From: Allorhizobium sonneratiae
GTDB lineage: Bacteria > Pseudomonadota > Alphaproteobacteria > Rhizobiales > Rhizobiaceae
Direction: 5' to 3'
Length of the DNA: 64,000 nt
Assembly (NCBI RefSeq): GCF_023700755.1
Contig: NZ_JAMKOJ010000005.1
Location: 1-64,000, forward strand
Shown here: positions 1 through 7,923 of the stretch, one piece after another
Position numbering within the stretch: position 1 is the first letter of the stretch
Layout: every line of letters starts with the position of its first letter
The notes under the pieces: model-generated
Seen by the model: the letters and a program-made list of their open reading frames with translations, nothing else
Databases searched by the model: none
What the model was told of the DNA's origin: nothing
Translations under genes and position numbers: made by a program

Positions 1-1
1 C

Positions 2-418
2 GACACCCAGCTCTACAAGGCCGAGCTGGCGCTTCTTTCCACCGTCAGCGAATATCCGGCCCTGCCGGAGGCGCTGGCAAACGTGCTTGCAGGCTTTGCC
101 CCGGCCACGGAAACCGCCGACACCACCAGGCAGCGCTATGTCGCCGCCATCATGGCCGCCCTGAATGCCAAGGCGCGCGAACGCAATTATGACAGCATCG
201 CCACGGCGGTGACCTATCTCAACGATGCCAATGCCACCTTCGCCGCAGAAGCCAAAGCGCTCTTTGACTGGCGCTCTGCCGTCTGGACCTATGCCACGGA
301 AGAACTGGCCAAGGTTGAGGCCGGTGGCACCATTCCGACGCTCGATGCCTTTATCGCGGCGATGCCGGTGTTTGCGTGGCCGCAGGCGGCAACGACAACT
401 GAAGGCGCTGCCGTATAA
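2..418 (+). CDS. phage tail-associated accessory protein (3' end)
   Basis: The reading frame is open from the first base of the window, so this is the last 138 codons of a longer gene. The C-terminal half (a DWRSxVWxYATEELxxVxAG segment followed by a stretch ending PVFAW) resembles accessory proteins that follow tail-fibre genes in rhizobial prophages, possibly tail-fibre assembly chaperones. It is rich in alanine and predicted helical, with no signal peptide or membrane segment. The lysis cassette 1 kb downstream supports a prophage tail-to-lysis order. The exact role is inferred from family resemblance and position only. Confidence 0.55.
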   Translation, partial: DTQLYKAELALLSTVSEYPALPEALANVLAGFAPATETADTTRQRYVAAIMAALNAKARERNYDSIATAVTYLNDANATFAAEAKALFDWRSAVWTYATEELAKVEAGGTIPTLDAFIAAMPVFAWPQAATTTEGAAV

Positions 419-455
419 GCACCGTGGAACGAATGTTGCGGGTGCGAGTGAAGAT

Positions 456-737
456 CTATGAGCCGTTTTCGGCGTTGAAAGACTGCTCTTCTCTTGCGTG
501 TTGAAAAAGATGCCATGCGTCAATGGCAAGATCGGCTCCGGCCCATGTCACCGTCAACCCGAAATCTTCTACCTTCGCGGTTTGCCAGACATGATCCAGT
601 TTCAAGGCTGACAGGGGCAAACCACCTTTGTCTATCCAACTGGTGAGATTGATGGTGGATGATGTGCCATCTTGCCATTCTACCTTTAAAAATGAAGCAG
701 ACTGAGGCCTGACAGTTTTGATGCGGGGATTATCCAT
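456..737 (-). CDS. DUF2442 family protein
   Basis: A 93-residue protein whose order matches DUF2442: V-R-P near the start, then L-x-V-x-W-x-DG, an xINLTSWI strand, LxxL, and near the end VTWAGADLAID. An ATG 12 bases further upstream is also open, but the one chosen has GAGG six bases before it. DUF2442 proteins are small, have no agreed function and often sit beside toxin-antitoxin pairs. Here the gene lies just downstream of one on the same strand. It may be co-transcribed with that pair, with a gap of about 40 bases. Confidence 0.7.
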   Translation of the reverse strand: MDNPRIKTVRPQSASFLKVEWQDGTSSTINLTSWIDKGGLPLSALKLDHVWQTAKVEDFGLTVTWAGADLAIDAWHLFQHAREEQSFNAENGS

Positions 738-777
738 GCCAGTCCTCATTCATGCTCATCTCGCAGGTTGAATGTGT

Positions 778-1131
778 TCACACCAGATCGTCCAGATCGA
801 CCATGAGCGCTTCGGCGATGCTTTTCATGGCGCTGAGGCTGCCTTCCTTCTTGCCGCTCTCGATTTCCGAGATGTAAGGGGCGCTGAGGCCTGCGGCTTC
901 GGCAAGCTGGCGGGCCGTGATGCCGCGATGATTGCGCCAGACACGAACGGGGTTTTCCCCCGAAATCAGCGCCTGAACAACCTCTGCCGGAACGCGCTCT
1001 TCACGCCCGCTGGCAAGGTTTGCGGCAATGCGGTCTGCCCGGGCGATATCGGCCTGGTCAATCAGCTGTTCATATTCCGGCAGGGAAAGAACAACCAGCG
1101 TTTCTCCGGCGGGGGTGGTGATGGTCTGCAT
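778..1131 (-). CDS. XRE-family antitoxin with N-terminal dimerisation arm
   Basis: A 117-residue protein. The first ~60 residues resemble the N-terminal arm of Phd/RelB-like antitoxins (ETLVVLSLPEYEQLIDQAD). Residues ~62-117 form a Cro/C1-type helix-turn-helix (RNHRGITARQLAEAAGLSAPYISEIESG, of which the second half is the recognition helix). It starts 9 bases after the toxin stop, so the two form an operon in the toxin-first order typical of HigBA-like systems. It is expected to neutralise the toxin and to repress the promoter by binding the palindrome over the toxin start. The family call is strong; actual toxicity is inferred. Confidence 0.85.
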   Translation of the reverse strand: MQTITTPAGETLVVLSLPEYEQLIDQADIARADRIAANLASGREERVPAEVVQALISGENPVRVWRNHRGITARQLAEAAGLSAPYISEIESGKKEGSLSAMKSIAEALMVDLDDLV

Positions 1132-1140
1132 TGTCTTCTC

Positions 1141-1392
1141 CTATTCGTACACGCTGCCGCGCGGGCCGATCCTGATCACATCAAGGACGGTTCCCTGATC
1201 GTCCATGATCACGCGCCAGTCGCCAACGCGCAGGCGGATATAAGGTGAGCCGACAAGCGCCTTGACGTTATTGGCCTGCGACAGCGGATCGAGCGCATAT
1301 TGCTCGATCTTGGCCATGATGCGCTTTGCCTCATTGACCGGCAGGCGGCGCAGAACCTTCACGCTGGATTTGCTGTAGGCTATCTTTTTCAT
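1141..1392 (-). CDS. RelE/ParE-superfamily toxin
   Basis: An 83-residue basic protein with the RelE/ParE layout: KSSVKVLRRLPVNEAKRIMAKIEQ at the N-terminal helix, then YIRLRVGDWRVIMDD, then VLDVIRIGPRGSVYE at the end. The RLRVGDWRVI strand and final RIGPRGxVY are hallmarks of RelE-type ribosome-dependent mRNA interferases. An upstream start nine codons earlier is open but would include MLAICYLLI and lacks a ribosome site, so the MKKIAY start is chosen. The start codon lies inside a 10-bp inverted repeat. The toxin is encoded before its antitoxin. It sits between phage tail and lysis genes on the opposite strand, as prophage accessory genes often do. Confidence 0.85.
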   Translation of the reverse strand: MKKIAYSKSSVKVLRRLPVNEAKRIMAKIEQYALDPLSQANNVKALVGSPYIRLRVGDWRVIMDDQGTVLDVIRIGPRGSVYE

Positions 1393-1406
1393 GATCAAAA
1401 GATAGC
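1379..1406. promoter_or_regulatory. palindromic operator over the toxin start codon
   Basis: A perfect 10-bp inverted repeat, gctatctttt and aaaagatagc, with an 8-base spacer that contains the toxin ATG (1390-1392 on the complementary strand). It fits an antitoxin-bound autoregulatory operator. It could also form an RNA hairpin hiding the start codon. The function is inferred; the repeat is directly visible. Confidence 0.65.
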
Positions 1407-1480
1407 AAATAGCCAACAAAAATCAACGTCTCAATCGGCGTTGGTCAACGACCTCTTATTTCAAAAAACAGGATAACATC

Positions 1481-2083
1481 ATGAACGACGCACATTTCTT
1501 TGCGGCGGTGCGCAGCGCGCTGTTTGGCGGGCGGCTGACCCAGCCGCAGGTTGACGGGATCAACGCGATTTTGACCGTGGCGCGGGCCTCTTTGCAGGAT
1601 AACCGCATGATTGCCTATATGCTGGCGACGGCGTTTCACGAAACGGCGCGGACCATGCAGCCCATTCGTGAGCGCGGCGGCAAGACCTATCTGACCAATA
1701 TGTATGACCCTGCCGGAACCCGGCCTTCCGTGGCTGCGCGCCTTGGCAACACCCGGCCCGGCGACGGCGTGCGCTATTGCGGGCGCGGCTATGTGCAGCT
1801 GACGGGGCGGCTGAACTATGACCGGATGAGCGGCCTTCTTGGCGTTGATCTGCTGGGCAACCCCGATCTTGCGCTTGAGCCGGAGATTGCCGGGCGGGTG
1901 ATGCTGGTGGGCATGACGGACGGGCATTTCACCGGCAGAAAGCTTTCCGACTATTTCAACGGCGCACTGACGGACTGGGTGAATGCGCGCCGGATTATCA
2001 ACGGCACGGACCGGGCCGAACAGATTGCGGGCTATGCCAGAGACTTTTTCTCCGCGCTTCAGCTGGGGAGGCTTTCGGCATGA
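1481..2083 (+). CDS. phage endolysin, glycoside hydrolase family 19 (chitinase-like)
   Basis: A 200-residue protein that should cleave peptidoglycan during phage lysis. It has the GH19 lysozyme-like layout: IAYMLATAFHETARTMQPIRE (HETA carries the catalytic glutamate), then GxxYCGRGYVQLTGRLNYxRMS, then NPDLALEPEIAGRVM and a final WVNARRIINGTDRAEQIAGYA. There is no signal peptide, so release probably depends on the holin encoded nearby. AGGA seven bases before the ATG supports the start. Its stop overlaps the next gene in ATGA, which shows tight translational coupling in the lysis cassette. Confidence 0.93.
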   Translation: MNDAHFFAAVRSALFGGRLTQPQVDGINAILTVARASLQDNRMIAYMLATAFHETARTMQPIRERGGKTYLTNMYDPAGTRPSVAARLGNTRPGDGVRYCGRGYVQLTGRLNYDRMSGLLGVDLLGNPDLALEPEIAGRVMLVGMTDGHFTGRKLSDYFNGALTDWVNARRIINGTDRAEQIAGYARDFFSALQLGRLSA

Positions 2084-2367
2084 GGGTGTTTGACCGCGCC
2101 GGGCGCGCAACGCGGAAGCGGGAAGCGGCGGCGCTGCTGATGCTGTGGTTGATTGCCCTTGCGACCTGGTATGCCGTGACGGGCGGCACGCCGCAGGCGG
2201 GCGAGGTGATCCAGCTTTTTCTGGTGCCGGTTGGCATGATCTTCGCCGGGGCCTTCGGGCTGGACTGGGTGACCAAGCAGACCACGCTGGCCGGGCCTCC
2301 GATGGCCCGGCCTGAAGACAAGCCAGAAGACAGGCCAGAAGAGACGCCGGAGGAAAAGCAGCCATGA
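2080..2367 (+). CDS. small phage membrane protein (holin-like candidate)
   Basis: A 95-residue protein with a basic N-terminus and two hydrophobic segments: LLMLWLIALATWYAVTG (about 19-35) and VIQLFLVPVGMIFAGAFGLDW (about 43-63). A highly charged tail with repeated PEDKPEDRPEETPEEK follows. It overlaps the endolysin stop by four bases and itself overlaps the next gene by four. Two membrane segments and a charged tail in a lysis cassette suggest a holin or antiholin. The better holin match is the gene at 2994, so the role is open. Confidence 0.6.
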   Translation: MRVFDRAGRATRKREAAALLMLWLIALATWYAVTGGTPQAGEVIQLFLVPVGMIFAGAFGLDWVTKQTTLAGPPMARPEDKPEDRPEETPEEKQP

Positions 2368-2780
2368 TTGCGCTTTTCCTGACCTTATGGCCGTGGCTTT
2401 TTGCCAGACTTTCCAGCCTCTGCCGGGCGCTTGGCTGGCGGGGCCTTGTGGCGGTGCTGATCTTGATTGCCGTCATCATCTGGCATGTCCGCGCCGTGAC
2501 GGCGGCGCGGGAAGAGGGCGCGCAGGCGGTCCGGCTGGAATGGGCAGAGGCCAACCGGAAGGCCGATCTGCTGGCCATTCAGCGCCAGCAGCAACAGCAG
2601 GCAAAAATCAACGAAGCGGAACGCGCGCTGGTGAACGAGCGGGCGGCCCATGCGGCCCGCCAGAGCGAGCTTGCGGCGGCGCTGGCAGAAGAAAGGAAAG
2701 ACCATGCAAAAGCTGGCGCTGATGGCCGCTGCGGCGGCATGTCTGAGCGGGTGCGCAGCGCGCTCAACGCTATCCGGTAG
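2364..2780 (+). CDS. Rz-like inner-membrane spanin subunit
   Basis: A 138-residue protein with one N-terminal membrane anchor (LVAVLILIAVIIWHVRAV, about residues 29-46). A long alpha-helical, probably coiled-coil periplasmic part follows (AANRKADLLAIQRQQQQQ, then AERALVNERAAHAARQSELAAALAEE). This is the architecture of phage i-spanins, which join inner and outer membranes at the last step of lysis. The partner lipoprotein starts inside this gene in another frame, the classic Rz/Rz1 arrangement. No family-specific catalytic residue exists, so the call rests on topology and context. Confidence 0.75.
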   Translation: MIALFLTLWPWLFARLSSLCRALGWRGLVAVLILIAVIIWHVRAVTAAREEGAQAVRLEWAEANRKADLLAIQRQQQQQAKINEAERALVNERAAHAARQSELAAALAEERKDHAKAGADGRCGGMSERVRSALNAIR

Positions 2781-2976
2781 GGCGCAGGACCACCGCCCGG
2801 CGGTGTCTGCCTCAATGATGGCAGATTGTGTTTCACCGGTTGAAATTCCGCCCGATCCGCCGCCGGACCTGCAGCACCGCCTATGGGCGGCTGACCGGCT
2901 GGCGCTGGTGGATTGCCGGGGGCTGAACAGGGCCAAGGGCCGGGCGCTGCAGGCTGCGGGCCTTGCGCCGGAATAA
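2704..2976 (+). CDS. Rz1-like outer-membrane spanin lipoprotein, nested in the Rz-like gene
   Basis: A 90-residue lipoprotein that starts 77 bases before the end of the Rz-like gene in a different frame. It has a short signal peptide ending in a lipobox (MAAAAACLSGCA; the lipidated cysteine is about residue 18). The mature part is small and proline-rich (VSPVEIPPDPPPDLQHR), as in o-spanins. AGAAGAAAGGAA just before the ATG is a good ribosome site; the longer open frame from 2650 would bury the signal peptide. It should pair with the i-spanin to fuse the membranes after the endolysin has acted. Confidence 0.8.
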   Translation: MQKLALMAAAAACLSGCAARSTLSGRAQDHRPAVSASMMADCVSPVEIPPDPPPDLQHRLWAADRLALVDCRGLNRAKGRALQAAGLAPE

Positions 2977-2993
2977 CGAGGAAAGGGCAGGGG

Positions 2994-3317
2994 ATGTCTG
3001 AGAAGATTTCGACCGTGGCGGATGTGCTGACCGCGTGGTTTGGCGGGGCAGGCACCACCATGATTGGCGCGCTGATCGGGCGGGCGATGTGGCATGTGCA
3101 GGAAGTGCGCCGCGCCCACCGCCGCCCGCTTGGCCCGGAGCTGTTTTGGGAACTGCCGATTGCCATTGGCATGGCGCTGATTGGCGAGGGGCTGGCCGGG
3201 TGGCTGGGCCTTGGCCAGCCGGTTTCCACCGGGCTGATTGCGGCGCTGGCCTATCTCGGGCCACGCGGGGCCGAAGCGCTCTTCATGAAATGGTGGATGG
3301 GGCGCAAGCCTCAGTGA
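2994..3317 (+). CDS. phage holin
   Basis: A 107-residue protein with three hydrophobic stretches: ADVLTAWFGGAGTTMIGALIGRAMW, then ELPIAIGMALIGEGLAGWLGL, then STGLIAALAYLGPRGAEALF. The central charged segment contains EVRRAHRRPLGPELFWE. The layout matches LydA-like and related small holins that open pores in the inner membrane and time lysis. The ATG inside AGGGGATG after GAGGAAAGGG is preferred over the upstream open frame, which is read-through of the lipoprotein region. It is the last recognisable phage gene; AT-rich DNA begins right after it. Confidence 0.75.
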   Translation: MSEKISTVADVLTAWFGGAGTTMIGALIGRAMWHVQEVRRAHRRPLGPELFWELPIAIGMALIGEGLAGWLGLGQPVSTGLIAALAYLGPRGAEALFMKWWMGRKPQ

Positions 3318-3603
3318 CGATCAGAAAGGCCGGGAAATCGCTTTCCCGGCCTTATGCCATGTATTACTTCGAGCAGATACTCTTATATTTAGCTCTATAT
3401 CAGAAATTAAATTAGTGATCATCAAGAGAATTACATATCATGAGGCGAATATTATTTAATTTTTCTATAGATATATAAAATATTATAAAACATGCGAATT
3501 AATAAAATAAGAATAATAAGCGTCATCGTTGTGTAGATTTATTAATTGATTTTAAATTATTATCTTTAATTTTGCGCATAATTCAGACGGAACGGAGTTG
3601 GAA
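3318..3603. other. AT-rich junction between prophage and cargo island
   Basis: This gap of about 285 bases turns abruptly from GC-rich phage DNA to very AT-rich DNA (long runs of a and t from about 3370). No gene, tRNA remnant or clear attachment repeat was found. It probably holds the promoter of the sulfotransferase gene and marks a composition boundary. Confidence 0.6.
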
Positions 3604-4569
3604 ATGGTTGAAGCTCGCAAAGGTGTCGATCCTGCTTTGATTGTATTTATACACATCATGAAGGCTGCCGGAAGTAGCGTGAATAGATTTCTTCAATACT
3701 GCTCACCGAAAGGAGAGGTTTGGCTACATAATTTTCTTAGCTCTCCTAATACATTGCGTGATGTTGCTCATCAAAGCGACTGGATCAGTGGTCATTTTAG
3801 AAGAGATGAAATTGAGCCAATAATTAAGGGTATAGGCCGAAGTGTAGAGTTTTATTCATCGGTTCGAAATCCGGCACGTCGAATCCTTTCTCACATTAAT
3901 TATAGTGTAGAACGATACAGGCGACCGGATTATTATAAGCTTCACAGCAAGCGCGAGCAAATGATGGACTTCTCCATTATGTCTAAAAATTTGAATAATA
4001 AATATAATATATTCGAAATAATTTTAGAAAACGAAGAAGAATTCTGCAATATGCAGGCGAAAATGCTGCTAGGTGGAAATTTTAAAGAAATGACAAATGA
4101 AAATGCAAGAGAAATAATATCTTCATATAAATTTATTTCTACAGAAAGTAATATAGAGGAATTGTATTATAATTTTGGATTCTTATGCGAAGATAATGAT
4201 GAAACGGCAGTGTTTTTTGAAAATAAATCAACACAGCACATAAACCCTGAATTGGCAGAAGATGAAGAGGTGATTGCCTTCTGTAATGAGCATTGTGGAT
4301 ATGATTATGTGGTATACGAAATGGTAAAGGAAATATTTGGAACAAGCGCGCCTCAAGAGAGGTGCAGGCCATCATTCACGCGACACGTGTTGGCGACTGT
4401 CGAAAACTTTGATGAAGACGCTTATTTGCTTGCAAATCCAGATGTAAGCCAAGCTGTTGCTGAGAAAGCTATTAGCAGCGGATTTGATCATTTTCTTAAT
4501 TATGGCAGGGATGAGGGAAGAATGCAGTTAACATGGACACAGGTGAAATCAGATATTAGTGTTCAGTAA
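3604..4569 (+). CDS. sulfotransferase-family protein with C-terminal NPDV module
   Basis: A 321-residue protein. HIMKAAGSSV (about 17-26) matches the 5'-phosphosulfate loop of PAPS-dependent sulfotransferases (HIPKTAGTS-like). SSVRNPARRILSH (about 85-97) matches the 3'-phosphate-binding segment. It would move sulfate from PAPS to a sugar, probably on a surface polysaccharide or glycolipid. Residues ~269-310 are a separate module (FDEDAYLLANPDV...FLNYGRDEGR) also found in the glycosyltransferase at 7924. GGAG six bases before the ATG favours this start over a TTG two codons earlier. The gene is much richer in A and T than the flanking chromosome, suggesting transfer. The substrate is unknown. 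Confidence 0.75.
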   Translation: MVEARKGVDPALIVFIHIMKAAGSSVNRFLQYCSPKGEVWLHNFLSSPNTLRDVAHQSDWISGHFRRDEIEPIIKGIGRSVEFYSSVRNPARRILSHINYSVERYRRPDYYKLHSKREQMMDFSIMSKNLNNKYNIFEIILENEEEFCNMQAKMLLGGNFKEMTNENAREIISSYKFISTESNIEELYYNFGFLCEDNDETAVFFENKSTQHINPELAEDEEVIAFCNEHCGYDYVVYEMVKEIFGTSAPQERCRPSFTRHVLATVENFDEDAYLLANPDVSQAVAEKAISSGFDHFLNYGRDEGRMQLTWTQVKSDISVQ

Positions 4570-4706
4570 CTGCAAATGGTTAGGTGTAGAGTTCCAATTC
4601 AGCCTGCGGACTTCAAGCTGCATGCAAATAAACAAGCCGCCCATTGAATGCCGATTTTAGCATGTGCGTTGGCTCTCTTCACCTCGGCTTATTTTAAGGT
4701 GGTAAT

Positions 4707-5717
4707 TTGAACCGAATAGCTTTCATCCTGAGCTTCATTCTCGTTTTGGCTCCGGACGCAATCGCGAGTTTTGGCGTTGCGACGAGGTTGAATACACCGG
4801 ATATAGATCAGAATGGATTGGAGTTGATCACCGATCCCGCATTTACTGGTGGGTTTTCTGCCATACCTGCATGTAAAAGGCCAGACAGCGATGCCAACTG
4901 TGCAGCCGGGAAAAAATATAATCTCAAATCTCCCCTGCATTTACAAAATGCGCCCATTCGACCAGCATGGGATTTGGCTCAATGGGGTAGCCGCACGAAC
5001 TTTGATAGCATAGGGGCGGCAATGGGTCGGCGGGCCTATGAGTGGAGTACAGATACAAAGCGATTGGTAATTTATACCGATGGCACAATTGAGATGGCAG
5101 TTAACGGTGTAAAGGAATTGAATGGAGAGTACCTGTTAGATCGAACCTCGTGGCCATCACTTATCGCTTCGCAGGCGATAGCAGCGCCAGGTCCATATGG
5201 ACGAGACATCGGCAACCTCGTCCAGATGACCAAGCTCATATTTAATCTAGATTTTCGACTTTTAAATGACGATGTGATGAAGCGTCCGGGTCGTAATATC
5301 GAACGCGATGCGTTGATCTTTCCGATCAATCTCACCATTCAAAACCTAAATCGAGCAAGCGCTGGCTATGGGGACTATGTTTGGTTACAGGTAACCGCTT
5401 ACGATGATCGACATGCCGTCCCGAATCCGGGCGACGACAAAAACATGATAGATATAGGCACCCATAAGTTGATTTACTTCGTGCCCAGCCATGCAGTGAC
5501 GCATGATGATGTTCACACTAAGCAATGGGCGAAATTCAAAGGGGACCTGCTCCCTTACGCGAAAAGATCCATCCACCTGGCATTCGAAAAGGGCCTCTTG
5601 AAATCGCAAGACCTAGCGGATTATTCGATTGGTGGGATTAACATCGGATATGAACTCACTGGTCTGAACATCGCGACTTTTCAGTTCCGAAACCTAAGCC
5701 TTAAAGCTTTCTATTGA
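4707..5717 (+). CDS. secreted protein of unknown function
   Basis: A 336-residue protein starting at TTG with AAGGTGG four bases before it. The N-terminus MNRIAFILSFILVLAPDAIASF is a Sec signal peptide with likely cleavage after AIA or AIAS. The mature part is rich in aromatic residues and short strands (VIYTDGTIEMAVNGV, DYVWLQVTAYDDR, IGYELTGLNIATFQFRNLSL), which suggests an all-beta extracellular domain, perhaps glycan-binding. Two cysteines (in IPACKRP and DANCAAG) could form a disulfide. I do not recognise the family. It lies inside the AT-rich island between a sulfotransferase and an FkbH-like protein, so a role in surface glycan biology is plausible but unproven. Confidence 0.6.
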   Translation: MNRIAFILSFILVLAPDAIASFGVATRLNTPDIDQNGLELITDPAFTGGFSAIPACKRPDSDANCAAGKKYNLKSPLHLQNAPIRPAWDLAQWGSRTNFDSIGAAMGRRAYEWSTDTKRLVIYTDGTIEMAVNGVKELNGEYLLDRTSWPSLIASQAIAAPGPYGRDIGNLVQMTKLIFNLDFRLLNDDVMKRPGRNIERDALIFPINLTIQNLNRASAGYGDYVWLQVTAYDDRHAVPNPGDDKNMIDIGTHKLIYFVPSHAVTHDDVHTKQWAKFKGDLLPYAKRSIHLAFEKGLLKSQDLADYSIGGINIGYELTGLNIATFQFRNLSLKAFY

Positions 5718-5939
5718 TCGAGCGCACCCTCCAGCCATGAGGCAAGCAGGTTGTCCGTAAACTCAAACTGCCTCGTAAGCCTCGGGAGCGGGACGCTTCA
5801 TGGATGGCTCTTTCATGATTTGGTTCTAAAGCTCACACTCAAGAAAGGTATGGGTTTCCAATTTAGGCGATTAATTTTTCATCGAAATGCCACATGGTTT
5901 CCTATAAAGGGGATCTAATTAGATTTCTGGAGCGGATTC

Positions 5940-7763
5940 GTGGCCATGCAAGCATCAGATTTTTTGTTTCCCAAAGACTTAGAGGCGACCCCTGTAAAGT
6001 TAAAAAAAATACTATTTATAGGATCATGCTTGTCAGAAGCTTATGTTAATTATTATCGAAAAAAAGATTCTGATATAAGTGTTGATCATATATTATTTAA
6101 TAACGCGGTCGATCTGCCCGAAAAAGATATTGAAGAAATTATATCGTACGATTTACATTATGTGCAACTTCCTCTTCGATCAGTATTGACTGATGGATTT
6201 ATTCGTCAAGCTGATAGTCAGAATAGATATTTTGATTGGACTGGTTACGGTAAGTCATTCATTGACAGAATGCTTGAAAAAGCACTCGAATATAATAAGA
6301 AGTCCGGAATTCTTACACTCGTTTCCAATTTTTTGGTTCCGCAGGGTGTGACGGCGGCAAGCTTGGATAGAAGTGAGCTTTCAGATGATATTTCACATGT
6401 GGTTCGAGAGCTGAATGCCTATTTGATTCAAGCTGTAGCATCGTATAAAAATGTGTTTGTCGCTGATGTAGACATGATAGCGAATTCCATCGGCAAAAGT
6501 TACTTTCTTGACGACACAATTGTGTTTCATAGTCATGGATCAATGATTTATCCAGATTGGGCTGCGCACGAGCGATATCCCTATTGGACCGCTCCGGATT
6601 CAGGTCGTATTGATGACCTGCCTGATCTGCTTGAGATCCATCCTAATAAAACTTATGAATATTTTGATGCAGTTTATAGGCAGATTGTCGCTGCGTACAG
6701 GACTGTTCATCAAGTCGATATGGTAAAGCTGGTCATTTTCGACCTCGACAACACGTTGTGGCGAGGCCAGCTTGCTGAGCATTATAAGCCGGGCGAAAAA
6801 TGGCCTTATTTTGATGGTTGGCCTTTAGGTGTGTGGGAGACCGTGCAGATTCTCAAACGCCGAGGCATCATGGTTTCCATCTCAAGTAAAAATGATCACG
6901 ATTATGTCGTGAAGCATTGGCAGGATGCTGTTCCTCTTGGCTTCATCAAGTTTGATGATTTCATTCTTCCTAAAGTGAATTGGCGGCCAAAGGCTGAGAA
7001 TATAATGGAAACGATCAAGCAGCTATCACTCACGCCTAAGAGTGTGGTGTTTGTGGATGATAATCCTGTTGAGAGAGAATCTGTTGCCGCACAGGTGCCT
7101 GGAATTAGAGTTATAGGATCAAACCCGTTCCTCACTAGGCGAACCCTGTTGTGGGCGCCGGAAACACAAATTTCGAAAATTACCGAAGAGTCTTCTCGCA
7201 GAGAAGAGATGCTTAAGGCGCAGGTTGAGCGTGAGAACGCCAAAGCTACCATGAGCAGAGATGAATTCCTTCAGAGTTTGAACACTGAAGTTGACGTTTG
7301 GAGTGTGGATTCAACCGAAAGTCCCAGCTTCAGTCGTGTTTTGGAGTTGGTGAACAAAACGAACCAGTTTAATACAACCGGTGAGCGCTGGTCGGTGGAT
7401 GACTATGTTTCGCATTTCACATCAGGGGGGCGCGTATACGGCTTTCGTGTACGTGATCGCTTCACTGATTACGGTACTGTCGGTGTCGTATTCATAAAAG
7501 CGAATGAGATAATTCAGTTTGTGATGAGTTGTCGCGTTCTCGGCATGGATATAGAGAACTCGATATTGATTGAAATGATTAACTCGATTCGTAGTTCAGA
7601 CGCAGACGGTCATATTATTGCGAAATTTGTCGAGACGCCGTCAAATACGCCTTGTAGGCAGGTATATTCGAGTATTGGTTTTGAGAAAGATGGCAATGAC
7701 TATGTGTTGGATGCCAACAAAACGCTTGGGTCAAGTGTAGTCAAATTGAACTGGCTTCAATGA
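5940..7763 (+). CDS. FkbH-like protein: SGNH-like, HAD-IIIC phosphatase-like and GNAT-like domains
   Basis: A 607-residue protein. Residues ~23-255 look like an SGNH/GDSL-type domain (ILFIGSCLSEAYV). HAD motif I is FDLDNTLW (267-274), with SISSKND near 313-319 and VFVDDNPVE near 370-378. Residues ~440-600 resemble the acyltransferase part of FkbH proteins (LVNKTNQFNTTGERW, VVFIKANEIIQFVMSCRVLG). FkbH proteins usually load glyceryl units onto carrier proteins for polyketides, but stand-alone relatives occur in polysaccharide loci. No carrier protein or polyketide gene is visible here. GGAG seven bases before GTG supports this start; an ATG lies two codons later. The gene belongs to the AT-rich island. 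Confidence 0.85.
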   Translation: MAMQASDFLFPKDLEATPVKLKKILFIGSCLSEAYVNYYRKKDSDISVDHILFNNAVDLPEKDIEEIISYDLHYVQLPLRSVLTDGFIRQADSQNRYFDWTGYGKSFIDRMLEKALEYNKKSGILTLVSNFLVPQGVTAASLDRSELSDDISHVVRELNAYLIQAVASYKNVFVADVDMIANSIGKSYFLDDTIVFHSHGSMIYPDWAAHERYPYWTAPDSGRIDDLPDLLEIHPNKTYEYFDAVYRQIVAAYRTVHQVDMVKLVIFDLDNTLWRGQLAEHYKPGEKWPYFDGWPLGVWETVQILKRRGIMVSISSKNDHDYVVKHWQDAVPLGFIKFDDFILPKVNWRPKAENIMETIKQLSLTPKSVVFVDDNPVERESVAAQVPGIRVIGSNPFLTRRTLLWAPETQISKITEESSRREEMLKAQVERENAKATMSRDEFLQSLNTEVDVWSVDSTESPSFSRVLELVNKTNQFNTTGERWSVDDYVSHFTSGGRVYGFRVRDRFTDYGTVGVVFIKANEIIQFVMSCRVLGMDIENSILIEMINSIRSSDADGHIIAKFVETPSNTPCRQVYSSIGFEKDGNDYVLDANKTLGSSVVKLNWLQ

Positions 7764-7923
7764 AGCAGAACTAGAATATGAAAATTGCGTGTAGATGGTG
7801 TGAAAGTATCTGCGCGTTTTCTAATGGTCAGCCTATATGAAATGAAATTCAGGGCAGCTCTGCTTATTTATGTGATGAACATTAAATGATGACAGATGTT
7901 TTGCTGCCGGGTTGAGAGGGTAG

